Assembly (NCBI GenBank): GCA_020636475.1
Contig: JACJXU010000009.1
Location: 62,001 to 126,000 of the forward strand
From: Chitinophagales bacterium
Lineage (GTDB): Bacteria > Bacteroidota > Bacteroidia > Chitinophagales > UBA2359
Length of the DNA stretch: 64,000 nucleotides
Reading direction: 5' to 3'
Position 1 is the first letter of the stretch. Each line of letters begins with the position of its first letter. Below the pieces are notes generated by a model. It was not told the DNA's origin, searched no databases, and saw only the letters and a list, made by a program, of their open reading frames with translations. The position numbers and the translations under genes were made by a program. Positions 9,468-17,771 of the stretch are shown here, piece after piece.

Positions 9468-10151
9468 TTAATCGTTCAGTTGCATTGCCAGTTCCCATAT
9501 TGCATAGTCCAATGTCATTTTTTCTTTGAAAGCAGCAATTACTTCCGGCGAAGGACTTATGTCATACGACAATGCGTTTGAGGTGGGCAGATTTTCCGGA
9601 ATGGGCTTGTTTAGCTTTTTGCCCAAGTAGTGAATACTTTGTGGAAATTTTTCTACACACCCAAGATGGACAAAATGTTTTTCTATCAGTTGTTTATAAT
9701 TGTTTAGATTTATTGCGAAAGGTAAATAATTTTTCAATACTTCTTGATAATTATTTAGATAGTAGTCAATGCTCGAAACAAGTTTTTTTTCTTGTGTATT
9801 GGATGCGCGAATATTCGTTTCAATTCTTTTTTTAATGTAATTATAGTTGGAAATAGCTTGTGAAAGTGGGTTTCGCACAAAACAAATATATTGGAGTTCT
9901 TCCCATTCCGGATAATAATCTTTTATACCAATGCCTTTGTTGTTGTTAAAATGACCGTTAATGCAAATATTTTTGCGGTAGTTTTTACTAAAATAAGCAC
10001 GCAAGCGAACTTTTTTAGGTTTGCTGCGATGGCTGTAATGATTGTAAAGTTGAGAAGGATACCAATTTTCTAATATTTTTTTAAAACTCGTACCCGCTGT
10101 TTTGGGTATGTGTATGGAAATTAGTGGAATATTAGGCGTATAAATAAGCAT
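9468..10151 (-). CDS. Sulfotransferase family 2-like protein (third of three)
   Basis: 227 residues opening with ISIHIPKTAGTSFKKIL, the HIPKTAGT signature of the Sulfotransferase_2 group that includes carbohydrate sulfotransferases (heparan 2-O and chondroitin type in animals). A second motif, YICFVRNPLSQAISNYNYI, is the 3'-phosphate binding segment (RNP...S). It is first in a two-gene minus-strand unit with the preceding sulfotransferase. It is probably cytoplasmic, modifying a sugar of a surface polysaccharide or glycolipid; that acceptor is inferred from family relatives only. Its codons look more AT-rich than its neighbours, which could hint at separate acquisition. Confidence 0.82.
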   Translation of the reverse strand: MLIYTPNIPLISIHIPKTAGTSFKKILENWYPSQLYNHYSHRSKPKKVRLRAYFSKNYRKNICINGHFNNNKGIGIKDYYPEWEELQYICFVRNPLSQAISNYNYIKKRIETNIRASNTQEKKLVSSIDYYLNNYQEVLKNYLPFAINLNNYKQLIEKHFVHLGCVEKFPQSIHYLGKKLNKPIPENLPTSNALSYDISPSPEVIAAFKEKMTLDYAIWELAMQLND

Positions 10152-10261
10152 TTTTTACAAAATAAACTTTAAAACGTTTCGTTATTCTAAGCACAATTAA
10201 GACGCAAAAATGGCAAAAATCTACAATTTTCAACATTTTTTAACACCAAAACAATTAGCTT

Positions 10262-11173
10262 ATGACCAAAAGAATGCTTTTTTGTTTGTTAGGAGTGTGG
10301 CTTGTAGTGAGTTCCGTTTTTGCCCAAGAAACCAATACACAAGCACCAAACTCGCCTGAAAACAATACAAATTCCGGCAAAAATTCCATCAAAGATATGT
10401 TTAATTTTGATTGGAAAAAACAACCCATTGTAGCAGACGGAGCCTACACCAAAGTTATTGAAAAAGAGAGAATTGCATTGCCGCAGCCACATATTCGAGA
10501 AGCCGATGTAATGTGGTCGAAGCGCATTTGGCGCGTGATAGATATGCGCGAAAAACAAAATCGGCAATTTATGGCGGAGGAGAAAAATTTTGTGGAGGTG
10601 CTGTTGGATATTGTTGCGCAGCAGCCCGATGTACAGCTTTTTTATGACGATGGTTTTAAAGAGCCGCTCACGCGAAATGCCTTATACCAACGCCTCGAAA
10701 CAAGCGACACGGTGGAGGTGTACAATTTTGAAACAGGTGAAATAGACTTGCAAAAAATAAATAATGAGCCTAATTTTGAAGACGTTAGGCAGGTGCGCAT
10801 TAAAGAAGATTGGATTTTCGATTCCGCCCGTTCGGTTATGGACCCGCGCATTATTGCCTTGGCGGTGGTGCGTGACGTAATAGACCCCGACACCGACATT
10901 ATTCGTGGACAGGAAGTGCTTTTTTGGGTGCCTTATGCACAAATTCGCCCATATTTAGCCAAATACGATTCGTACAATCCGTATAATGATAGTTTACACT
11001 TATCTTGGGCAGATATTTTGGACATGCGCTTTTTTGCGAGCTACATAATGAAAGAGTCAAATCCCCAAGATAAACGAATCAGCGAATATGCTTCGGGACG
11101 AGATGCGCTGTTGGAGTCGGAGCGTATAAAAGAAGAATTGCTTAAATATGAGAGTTATTTATGGTCGTATTAG
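10262..11173 (+). CDS. gldN: Gliding motility / type IX secretion protein GldN
   Basis: 303 residues with a cleavable signal peptide (about 1-21, ending VFAQ). The mature part matches GldN/PorN: ADVMWSKRIWRVIDMREKQN near the start, then DPRIIALAVVRDVIDP and a C-terminal YASGRDALLESERIKEELLKYE. GldN is a periplasmic partner of GldK in the trans-envelope ring of the type IX secretion system. Known loci usually carry gldK, gldL, gldM and gldN together; here gldN stands without them, between a sulfotransferase gene and a DUF2141 gene that overlaps its 3' end. Length is normal for the family. Confidence 0.9.
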   Translation: MTKRMLFCLLGVWLVVSSVFAQETNTQAPNSPENNTNSGKNSIKDMFNFDWKKQPIVADGAYTKVIEKERIALPQPHIREADVMWSKRIWRVIDMREKQNRQFMAEEKNFVEVLLDIVAQQPDVQLFYDDGFKEPLTRNALYQRLETSDTVEVYNFETGEIDLQKINNEPNFEDVRQVRIKEDWIFDSARSVMDPRIIALAVVRDVIDPDTDIIRGQEVLFWVPYAQIRPYLAKYDSYNPYNDSLHLSWADILDMRFFASYIMKESNPQDKRISEYASGRDALLESERIKEELLKYESYLWSY

Positions 11174-11588
11174 CTGGTTTTGTATCCTTTTTTATTGCCT
11201 AAACAATATATTGTCAGCGCAAATGTTGCATCTAAAAGTTAGTGGCTTGCGAAATGATGAAGCTACCGTGTGGGTCGCTTTGTACAATGCCGAAAATAAG
11301 TTTTTATCGTTTGAAGATATTTTTCGGGCAAAAAAAATAAAACCACTTTCGGGGCAATATTTTGTAGAAATGGGTTTTGATGACTTACCGGAAGGGGAGT
11401 ATGCGCTGACTGCTTTTCAGGATGAAAACGAAAATGGGAAGTTGGACACCAATTTTTGGGGAATACCTGTCGAAAAGTACGGATTTTACAGAGCGTATCG
11501 TCCTATATTTTCCGCACCAAAATTTGAAGACTGTGCGTTTTATTTTGATAATACAGAAGACGTGCAAATAGAAATCATTTTAAAATAA
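11148..11588 (+). CDS. DUF2141 exported protein
   Basis: 146 residues with an N-terminal signal peptide ending near SAQ (residue 25) and a DUF2141-type body: VSGLRNDEATVWVALYNAENKFL, LPEGEYALTAFQDENENGKLDTNFWGIPVEKYGF. The family is a small periplasmic beta-sandwich, common in Bacteroidota and of unknown function. The gene overlaps the last 26 bases of gldN in another frame, so the two are presumably translated from one message. Whether this has any role in type IX secretion is not shown. Confidence 0.82.
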   Translation: MRVIYGRISWFCILFYCLNNILSAQMLHLKVSGLRNDEATVWVALYNAENKFLSFEDIFRAKKIKPLSGQYFVEMGFDDLPEGEYALTAFQDENENGKLDTNFWGIPVEKYGFYRAYRPIFSAPKFEDCAFYFDNTEDVQIEIILK

Positions 11589-11701
11589 AATTATAATATT
11601 GAACGCAAATTAAAATGAACATAATGCTAATAAAATAAAATCAAACACGCGCCAACTTGGTTCTTTAAATGAAAAACTCCATAGGGTAGAAGTGTCTATA
11701 A

Positions 11702-12217
11702 CTAATCCTCTTTAAATGAAGCAAAAATAGCATTAATTGCCTCCTCGTGAAATGTGAAGCGGTCGTCCCACACCCAAATAACAAGATGATAGTAGCGTTT
11801 CGAGCGAATGTAGAAATGCTCATAGCGTATGCGCTGATTAATTCTGTCGCCCACCACACCAATAATTGTTTGGTACTTTGCCGTATAGCCATTCAAAAGC
11901 GTATCCTTCGCCGTTTCAACAAGGCTATCTTTTAGCAAAGGCAAAAGCGCAACTGTAGTCTGCTGCACCAAACTGTCCAAATCCGGCAATTCATCTAACG
12001 AAAAAGTATCTGCCATTACATAAAAATTCCGAAAATAGCTATGATATTGCAACAAAGCCTCCGCGTTTATATCCGTTGCGGGTTCTAAGTATTCCGGCAT
12101 TTCCAAGCTAAAAACGTTACCAACCGTTATTTTGTGCGGCTTTTCATCGTAGGCGCATTGTTGTAGGAGCAGCGACAGACAAAGCCCGAAAAGAAAAAGC
12201 ATTACTTTTTTTATCAT
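11702..12217 (-). CDS. Hypothetical lipoprotein
   Basis: 171 residues. A hydrophobic N-terminus ends in a lipobox LLLQQC (Cys near residue 21), so the protein is probably lipid-anchored in the envelope. The remainder has no motif I recognise; it alternates acidic and hydrophobic stretches and ends in a compact aromatic-rich segment (RSKRYYHLVIWVWDDRFTF). It stands alone on the minus strand and is divergent from the MFS transporter gene, with 55 bases between the starts. Start ATG at 12217 is supported by the signal sequence. Confidence 0.75.
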   Translation of the reverse strand: MIKKVMLFLFGLCLSLLLQQCAYDEKPHKITVGNVFSLEMPEYLEPATDINAEALLQYHSYFRNFYVMADTFSLDELPDLDSLVQQTTVALLPLLKDSLVETAKDTLLNGYTAKYQTIIGVVGDRINQRIRYEHFYIRSKRYYHLVIWVWDDRFTFHEEAINAIFASFKED

Positions 12218-12272
12218 AGCCGCAAAGGTAAGCCTATGTAAATGAAATTACCTATCTTGAGCGACAAAAAGT

Positions 12273-12968
12273 ATGTCAAAAAACACCTTAAACCAAAAAT
12301 CGGTCATGTTTGCTTGGGCAATGTACGACTGGGCGAACTCCGTTTTTGCCCTGACCATACGCACTGCAATTTTCCCGATTTACTATAATGCCGTCACCAA
12401 ATCGGCAGCCATTGCGCAAGGAGCCAGCGAAAACGGACCTTACTGGGTACACTGGTTGGGAATGAAAGTAGATAATTCTGTGGCATACTCCTACAACACT
12501 TCATTGGCGTTTCTCTTGGTTAGTTTCATTACACCTATTTTGTCGGGCGTAGCCGATTTTGCTGGAAAGAAAAAACTCATGATGCAAATTTTTTGTTTAA
12601 TCGGCTCGCTGGCTTGTATGGCATTGTATTTTTTTACCCAAAATACCATTAGCTTGGCTTTGTGGCTATTGCTTATTGCCACCATTAGCTGGAACGGGAG
12701 TTTGGTTTTTTATAATGCTTTTTTACCCGAAATAGCTACCGAAGACCGTTTCGATAAGCTAAGTGCCACCGGATTTTCTTTGGGTTATCTCGGGAGCGTT
12801 TTGCTGTTAATCCTCAATTTGGTCGTAATCCAGTTTCCCCAAACGTTTTTTCCCGTAGCACAAAAACAATTACTACTGATGCAGTCGGGCATAAGTGAAG
12901 CCGAAAGCCTAAAACAAGCTATTTCGTACTACGAAGCAATGGCATCGCGTTGGGCATTTTGTCGGTAG
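12273..12968 (+). CDS. UMF1-type MFS transporter, N-terminal fragment (frameshifted)
   Basis: N-terminal half of a UMF1/Atg22-like major facilitator protein. It opens with FAWAMYDWANSVFALTIRTAIFPIYY, the signature of this family, then SFITPILSGVADFAGKKK and further helices up to about residue 185. The frame ends at a TAG (12966-12968) soon after YYEAMAS, while the following base-shifted frame continues the expected protein from LGILSVGVWW. The two pieces together span 1406 bases, the right size for a full transporter of about 468 residues. This is either a real disruption or a one-base sequencing/assembly error. Substrate unknown. Confidence 0.8.
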   Translation: MSKNTLNQKSVMFAWAMYDWANSVFALTIRTAIFPIYYNAVTKSAAIAQGASENGPYWVHWLGMKVDNSVAYSYNTSLAFLLVSFITPILSGVADFAGKKKLMMQIFCLIGSLACMALYFFTQNTISLALWLLLIATISWNGSLVFYNAFLPEIATEDRFDKLSATGFSLGYLGSVLLLILNLVVIQFPQTFFPVAQKQLLLMQSGISEAESLKQAISYYEAMASRWAFCR

Positions 12969-13678
12969 GCGTGTGGTGGATTCTTTTGCCCAAATTACTT
13001 TTGAAATTGCCAAAAGAAAAATCTTTGGGAAACATTCACAAACATTTGTGGTGGAGTGGTTTTAAACAATTACAAAAAGTTTGGCACGAAATACAACATC
13101 TTCCCAAGCTAAAACTGTATTTAGCTTCATTTTTTATGATAAGCGTGGGCTTGCAAACGACCATGAGTTTAGCGAGTTTGTTTGGTGCCAAGGAATTAGA
13201 GCTCCCTAAGACTAGCCTAATTATAGTACTATTGCTTATTCAGTTGGTCGCTATTGGAGGCGCGTATCTTTTTTCTTGGAGTTCGGCAAGATTTGGTAAT
13301 TTAAAAAGCCTTGCCGTAGGTACTGTAATTTGGATTGGTATTGGCATTGGTGCATTTTTTGTACAAAACGGACAGCAGTTTTATATATTGGCGTGCGTTG
13401 TAGGTTTGGTAATGGGCGGAATGCAATCTTTGTTCCGTTCAACTTTTGCCAAAAAAATGCCGCAAAATACGCCCAATCATGCTTCCTATTTTTCGTTTTT
13501 TGATATTGCCGAAAAATTGTCGGTGGTAATCGGAGCTTTTGTTTTTGGACTTACCGACCAACTAATGGGCAGTATGCGTCATTCGGCATTAGCACTCACG
13601 GTATTTTTTATCATCGGATTATGGATGATGCTCAGTTTGATAAACAAAGAAAGAAATACGCTTACGAAAGTGTTATAG
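12950..13678 (+). CDS. UMF1-type MFS transporter, C-terminal fragment (frameshifted)
   Basis: C-terminal half of the same transporter in the -1 frame, starting at an artificial TTG. It has the second bundle of membrane helices and the family motif GGMQSLFRSTFAKKMPQ..HASYFSFFDIAEKLSVVIG. The frames overlap by about 20 bases without a homopolymer run or a canonical slippery heptamer, which argues against programmed frameshifting. Its 3' end overlaps the convergent lipB by 17 bases. On its own this half would not be a working transporter. Confidence 0.78.
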   Translation: MGILSVGVWWILLPKLLLKLPKEKSLGNIHKHLWWSGFKQLQKVWHEIQHLPKLKLYLASFFMISVGLQTTMSLASLFGAKELELPKTSLIIVLLLIQLVAIGGAYLFSWSSARFGNLKSLAVGTVIWIGIGIGAFFVQNGQQFYILACVVGLVMGGMQSLFRSTFAKKMPQNTPNHASYFSFFDIAEKLSVVIGAFVFGLTDQLMGSMRHSALALTVFFIIGLWMMLSLINKERNTLTKVL

Positions 13679-14438
13679 CCGTGTCGCTCGTTGTTAAAAA
13701 GGCATTTAATTTTTCGAGAGAAATAGGTACTGCCTCCGCAGCAAAAATATGCAAGAAATGATGAATTAGTCGGTCTTGAACTTCTTTTTTATCAATGTAT
13801 TCCACGCCCAACTCTTTATGTAGAGATGCGACAGCTTTGTCGGTGATGCCACAAGGAACAATATGCTGAAAATAGCGTAGGTCGGTGTTTATATTCATTG
13901 CCCAGCCGTGCATACTCACCCAGCGACTACACCGAATGCCCATTGCACAGATTTTTCGCGCCTTCGGTGTATTTACCTCTAACCAAACACCTGTTTCGCC
14001 TTGACTTCGCTCGCCGTGCAAACCATAATCTTGCAGCGTTAGTATGATACTTTCTTCCAAAAAACGCAAGTATTTGTGTACGTCTGTAAAAAAATTTTCT
14101 AAATCTAAAATAGGGTAGCCCACAATTTGGTCGGGTCCGTGATATGTTATGTCGCCTCCCCGATTAGTATGAAAAAAAGCAATGTTTTTATCGTCCAAGG
14201 CTTGTTGGTTGAGTAACAGATGCGCCATTTTGCCACTTTTGCCCAAAGTATAAACGTGCGGGTGCGCGCAAAGCAAAAGGAAATTGGGCGTTTTTTGTTG
14301 ATTTTCGGGACTCCTTTCGCGATTGGCAACTTTTATAGCGACTATTTTCTTTAAAATTTGCTCTTGCAACTGCCAAGCCTCGCCGTATTCTATCAAACCA
14401 ATGTCTAAAACGTAAATATTTTTGTTTTTATGCCACAT
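13662..14438 (-). CDS. lipB: Lipoyl(octanoyl) transferase
   Basis: Transfers octanoyl from acyl carrier protein to a lysine of lipoyl domains, the first step of protein lipoylation; the E1 component of a lipoylated ketoacid dehydrogenase is encoded at 25-27 kb. Motifs are clear: HVYTLGKSG, RGGDITYHGPDQIVGYPI, the catalytic Lys region ARKICAMGIRCSRWVSMHGWAMN and the catalytic Cys in IVPCGI. I start at ATG 14438 (258 aa), one base after the bshC stop; the longer frame from 14504 would read 65 bases into bshC. It is presumably translated from the bshC message. Confidence 0.95.
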   Translation of the reverse strand: MWHKNKNIYVLDIGLIEYGEAWQLQEQILKKIVAIKVANRERSPENQQKTPNFLLLCAHPHVYTLGKSGKMAHLLLNQQALDDKNIAFFHTNRGGDITYHGPDQIVGYPILDLENFFTDVHKYLRFLEESIILTLQDYGLHGERSQGETGVWLEVNTPKARKICAMGIRCSRWVSMHGWAMNINTDLRYFQHIVPCGITDKAVASLHKELGVEYIDKKEVQDRLIHHFLHIFAAEAVPISLEKLNAFLTTSDTAITLS

Positions 14439-14439
14439 T

Positions 14440-16071
14440 CTATTCTTCACATAAAAATAAAAAATGCTCGTTAAATGGCAGAAGCGCATCGTATAGGCAA
14501 TCAATAAATGAAATGCCGTACAAGTACAAGTATTCGATAATGTTGTCGTGGCGTTCTTGCAAACCGTTGTTGGGAAAGAGTTTTTGCTTCAGGTTTTGAA
14601 TTTGCTGAATTTGTTGTTCGTACTTTCTCTTTTCGGCGCGGATAAGTTTTGCTTCCAAATTGTCAAAAGCATTTAAAATACGCGCATTTTCGCTGAGTAC
14701 ACTGGCTTCCAAACTTGCATCTATTTGTACCGCTTTTTGTTTCAACTGCTCCGTTATGTCTTGCAACAACTTTTTTTCTTCCGTCAAATTCAATTCATTG
14801 TGCGTATGTTCTTGTACATAGTTTTTTACCAAATGTGCTTCGTCCGTCCAAAGGTCATTGAGGCTAAAATTGAGTTTCTCCATTTTTTGAAACGCATATT
14901 TATCCACCCACAAAACCGATTGGCGCAATTGTAAGGCAGGGAAAAATATTTTGTATGCCCCAAAAAGTTGTTTCAGTTGCAACCAATAAGCAATTTCACC
15001 GCCGCCGCCTACATACACCATATTTGGCAGTACCCACTGTTGGTACAAAGGGCGACTTATCACGTTAAAACTAAAGTTTTCGGGCTGGCTCGCTGCCAAA
15101 TGTTGCATTTCTGTTAGCGAAAATTGTTTTTCCTTTGTAGCTATCGTCCATTTATCGTTTTCGACCTCTATTTTCAAGCGTTCTTTACCTTCCAACCAAA
15201 ACAAATTTACGGCTTGGGCTTTGGCTTGTGCGTGATAATTTTGTTTTGTCAAGGCTTCGTTTTGCAATTCCACCCAACGAGCGGTTTCGCCCACGTGCGT
15301 AAGTTCGTGATGCAAAAGTGGACGCGCCATTTTTTTTAAGGCAGAATGACTTTGGTCGATAATTACCAGCCCAAACCGTCCGAAAAGGCTATGTAGAAAG
15401 CGAATTTGCGCTTCGGCATGTGTTGCAGCTTGCTCGTATGCGGTGTGCAGAATACTTTTCACCTCCTCCGCGTGCTGATTTGTACCCAATTTTTCATCAA
15501 TTAAAGCTATAATAGGAGACAAATCTTGTGCGTTTTGCTTGCCCATTGCACCATTCCAAGTGGCGGGACCTTCTATTTTTTGCCCAAACAAGTAAAAATG
15601 ATTCAACTCCTCCATATCGTGGTCTTCGGAATTGAGCCAAAATACCGGAACAAATTGCAAATGCGGAAAATTAGCGTGGTAAGTATCGCTTAGTTTTATT
15701 ACGTGCAGTATTTTGTACATCATATACAAAGGACCCGTAAACAAATTGCATTGGTGTCCGGTGGTAATAGTATAAGTGTTTTTATGCCGCAAGCGGTCAA
15801 TATTTTGTTGAACGGCACTTTCAGGAGGCAAATTTTGGTATAAATCGACTAAAATATCGGCAAGTTGGTCGCGATTTTGGCTATAAGTGGCATCAATTTC
15901 GGCAGCCATTGAAGGTACATTATTCGGGTCGGGCAGCAAGTTGTAAAAAGGTTCTACTACTGTACTTTTTTGGTGATAATTTTTTACTAATGCAGAAAAA
16001 AAATCAATTTTTGCATAAGAATAATAGTGTTTTTCAATCGAAATAGGCGAAGTTTGTGCTGTTTTAACCAT
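14440..16071 (-). CDS. bshC: Bacillithiol biosynthesis cysteine-adding enzyme BshC
   Basis: 543 residues from ATG 16071 (a TTG ten codons earlier is possible but less likely). BshC-type motifs include TTGHQCNLFTGPLYMMYKILH and FVPVFWLNSEDHDMEELNHF, with a catalytic-core Rossmann fold (to about residue 400) and a C-terminal coiled coil rich in Lys/Gln/Glu. In Firmicutes BshC is the proposed ligase that adds cysteine to GlcN-malate to make bacillithiol, a cytoplasmic thiol buffer; Bacteroidota carry orthologues. bshA and bshB are not in this window. lipB follows after one base. Confidence 0.95.
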   Translation of the reverse strand: MVKTAQTSPISIEKHYYSYAKIDFFSALVKNYHQKSTVVEPFYNLLPDPNNVPSMAAEIDATYSQNRDQLADILVDLYQNLPPESAVQQNIDRLRHKNTYTITTGHQCNLFTGPLYMMYKILHVIKLSDTYHANFPHLQFVPVFWLNSEDHDMEELNHFYLFGQKIEGPATWNGAMGKQNAQDLSPIIALIDEKLGTNQHAEEVKSILHTAYEQAATHAEAQIRFLHSLFGRFGLVIIDQSHSALKKMARPLLHHELTHVGETARWVELQNEALTKQNYHAQAKAQAVNLFWLEGKERLKIEVENDKWTIATKEKQFSLTEMQHLAASQPENFSFNVISRPLYQQWVLPNMVYVGGGGEIAYWLQLKQLFGAYKIFFPALQLRQSVLWVDKYAFQKMEKLNFSLNDLWTDEAHLVKNYVQEHTHNELNLTEEKKLLQDITEQLKQKAVQIDASLEASVLSENARILNAFDNLEAKLIRAEKRKYEQQIQQIQNLKQKLFPNNGLQERHDNIIEYLYLYGISFIDCLYDALLPFNEHFLFLCEE

Positions 16072-16185
16072 AGTTTTGCATACAATTTGATTTTTCAACA
16101 AGCAATGAGCAATATGGTTCGTTTTTTGATTTGAAGAATTAAGTATATTTTTGATAAAAAAATTATTGTCATTTACATAAATTCA

Positions 16186-16686
16186 ATGGAAAATTCACAA
16201 CTCATATTATACGCAATCGTTATTGTTGTTGGTGTAATTATATTTATGCGCGCCGCAAAAACAATTTTTCGTTTTGCCATTATCATCATACTTTCCATAT
16301 TTGTGTATCTTCTTTTAACAGGGAAAGCACCACAAGAAGTTTTCAAACCCGGCTTAAAACTCATTCTTCAAAACAACAGTATTGACGAACTCCAAGCCAA
16401 GCATTGCGCGCCGGGAAAAGAGACAAAAACGGTTTGCCAGTGTATTATCACACCTATTGTGGACGACTTGAATCATCGATTTTCTGATGGATATTTAGAA
16501 AAAATAAAAAGCGACAACAACAAAATTACGGAAGAAGTATTGCGCAGCTATGAACGCAAAAAAACAGATATTGAGGATTGTATAAAACAAAAAGGCGAAG
16601 ACAAGGTAAAAGTGATTGAAACTTTGCAGGATTTGTACAAAAAATCGAAGGATATTTTGCCTGATACAGAAAACAAAAGTTCGTAA
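16186..16686 (+). CDS. Small membrane protein of unknown function
   Basis: 166 residues. Two predicted membrane helices lie at about 6-21 and 28-46, joined by a short basic loop, followed by a soluble, strongly charged tail with four cysteines (CAPGKETKTVCQC, then Cys at EDCIKQ) and helical Lys/Glu-rich segments. I recognise no family. It is divergent from bshC (114 bases apart) and precedes the thioesterase gene by 58 bases. The ATG at 16186 fits the hydrophobic N-terminus. Confidence 0.65.
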   Translation: MENSQLILYAIVIVVGVIIFMRAAKTIFRFAIIIILSIFVYLLLTGKAPQEVFKPGLKLILQNNSIDELQAKHCAPGKETKTVCQCIITPIVDDLNHRFSDGYLEKIKSDNNKITEEVLRSYERKKTDIEDCIKQKGEDKVKVIETLQDLYKKSKDILPDTENKSS

Positions 16687-16744
16687 AACAAGCCTAACCG
16701 TTGGAAAAAGTGCGTACTGAAAGTATCTTTGTAACAAAAAAACT

Positions 16745-17173
16745 ATGCGAATTTGGAAAAATCCTACGAATATTGACTTTATCAACGCCATTTCGGACAA
16801 TACGATGGCAAGTTTTATGGAAATAGAAGTAACCGAAGTGGGTGATGACTATATAAAAGCAAAAATGCCCGTAACGGCAAAAACTGCCCAACCGTATCGT
16901 TACTTACACGGCGGTGCTTCGGTAGCTTTGGCAGAAACCTTGGGCAGCATCGCTTCCGCTTTGTGTGTAGATCATACGGCGTTTATTTGTTTGGGGCAGG
17001 AAATAAATGCCAACCACATTCGCTCGGCAAAAGAAGGACAAACCGTTTGGGCAACTGCCACACCTTTGCATATTGGCAAAAGTTCGCACGTGTGGGACAT
17101 AAAAATTACTGACGAGGCGGAAAAGTTAGTTTGTGTAAGTCGCCTTACCGTAGTAGTTATTCCCCGAAAATAA
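16745..17173 (+). CDS. Hotdog-fold acyl-CoA thioesterase (PaaI/MenI-like)
   Basis: 142 residues, the usual size of a single hotdog domain. It shows the PaaI-family active-site helix HGGASVALAETLGSIAS, with the acidic catalytic residue Glu, and a hydrophobic last strand. Members hydrolyse aryl- or acyl-CoA esters in the cytoplasm; the Glu-containing helix resembles the MenI/YbdB branch (1,4-dihydroxy-2-naphthoyl-CoA hydrolase of menaquinone synthesis), but specificity cannot be fixed from this. It is the first gene of a run with an acetyltransferase (1-base gap) and trmH. Confidence 0.85.
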   Translation: MRIWKNPTNIDFINAISDNTMASFMEIEVTEVGDDYIKAKMPVTAKTAQPYRYLHGGASVALAETLGSIASALCVDHTAFICLGQEINANHIRSAKEGQTVWATATPLHIGKSSHVWDIKITDEAEKLVCVSRLTVVVIPRK

Positions 17174-17174
17174 T

Positions 17175-17756
17175 ATGCCCGATTTTCTGCAAATTCACCT
17201 CCGAACGGAGCGTTTGTACCTCCGCAGCCTGCAACATTTCGATACGCAAGCAATGCAGCAGTATTTTACCGAAAACTTAGCAGATTTTCAAGCCTCGATG
17301 CCCAAGGTGAGTGCAGATTTTTTGAGCATTGCTTATCAGCAACAACTTGTACAACAACACATTTCCTTAGCCAAACAAAAACGCATGCTCCATTTGTTGT
17401 TGTTTGTCGCCGACAACGAACAAGCCATCATAGGCGATATTTGCTTTTCTCAAATCATTTTTTCTGCTTTTCGGAGCTGTTTTGTAGGTTATAAAACGGC
17501 AGTAGCTTTTCAGCGAAAAGGCTTTATGTACGAAGCACTTTGTGCAAGCCTCCACTACATTTTTACACAAATTGGCTTACACCGCGTAGAAGCAAATATT
17601 ATTCCTTTCAATGAAAAAAGTATTGCTTTGGTAGAAAAAATAGGTTTTGAAAAAGAAGGCTATTCGCACAAATATTTGCAAATAAACGGCACATGGGAAG
17701 ACCACTTGCGCTATGCCATTTTGGCGGAAAATTTCGTTTTTGGAAAAAAATTGTAA
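17175..17756 (+). CDS. GNAT family N-acetyltransferase (RimJ/RimL-like)
   Basis: 193 residues of GNAT fold. It opens with the RimJ-type LRTERLYLRSL, has the acetyl-CoA region VAFQRKGFMYEALCASLHYIF (Q/R-x-x-G-like loop followed by a helix) and the family-typical LHRVEANIIPFNEKSIALVEKIGFEKEG. Such enzymes acetylate protein N-termini, amino groups of metabolites or ribosomal proteins; substrate is not deducible here. It begins one base after the thioesterase stop and ends 15 bases before trmH, so it is in the same transcript. Confidence 0.86.
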   Translation: MPDFLQIHLRTERLYLRSLQHFDTQAMQQYFTENLADFQASMPKVSADFLSIAYQQQLVQQHISLAKQKRMLHLLLFVADNEQAIIGDICFSQIIFSAFRSCFVGYKTAVAFQRKGFMYEALCASLHYIFTQIGLHRVEANIIPFNEKSIALVEKIGFEKEGYSHKYLQINGTWEDHLRYAILAENFVFGKKL

Positions 17757-17771
17757 GTTTGTCTAAAAAAA

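Noticed and set aside
7583..10151. Sulfotransferases as a sulfonolipid pathway
   Set aside because: Known sulfonolipid synthesis uses cysteate and acyl condensation, not PAPS sulfotransferases; no such genes are adjacent.
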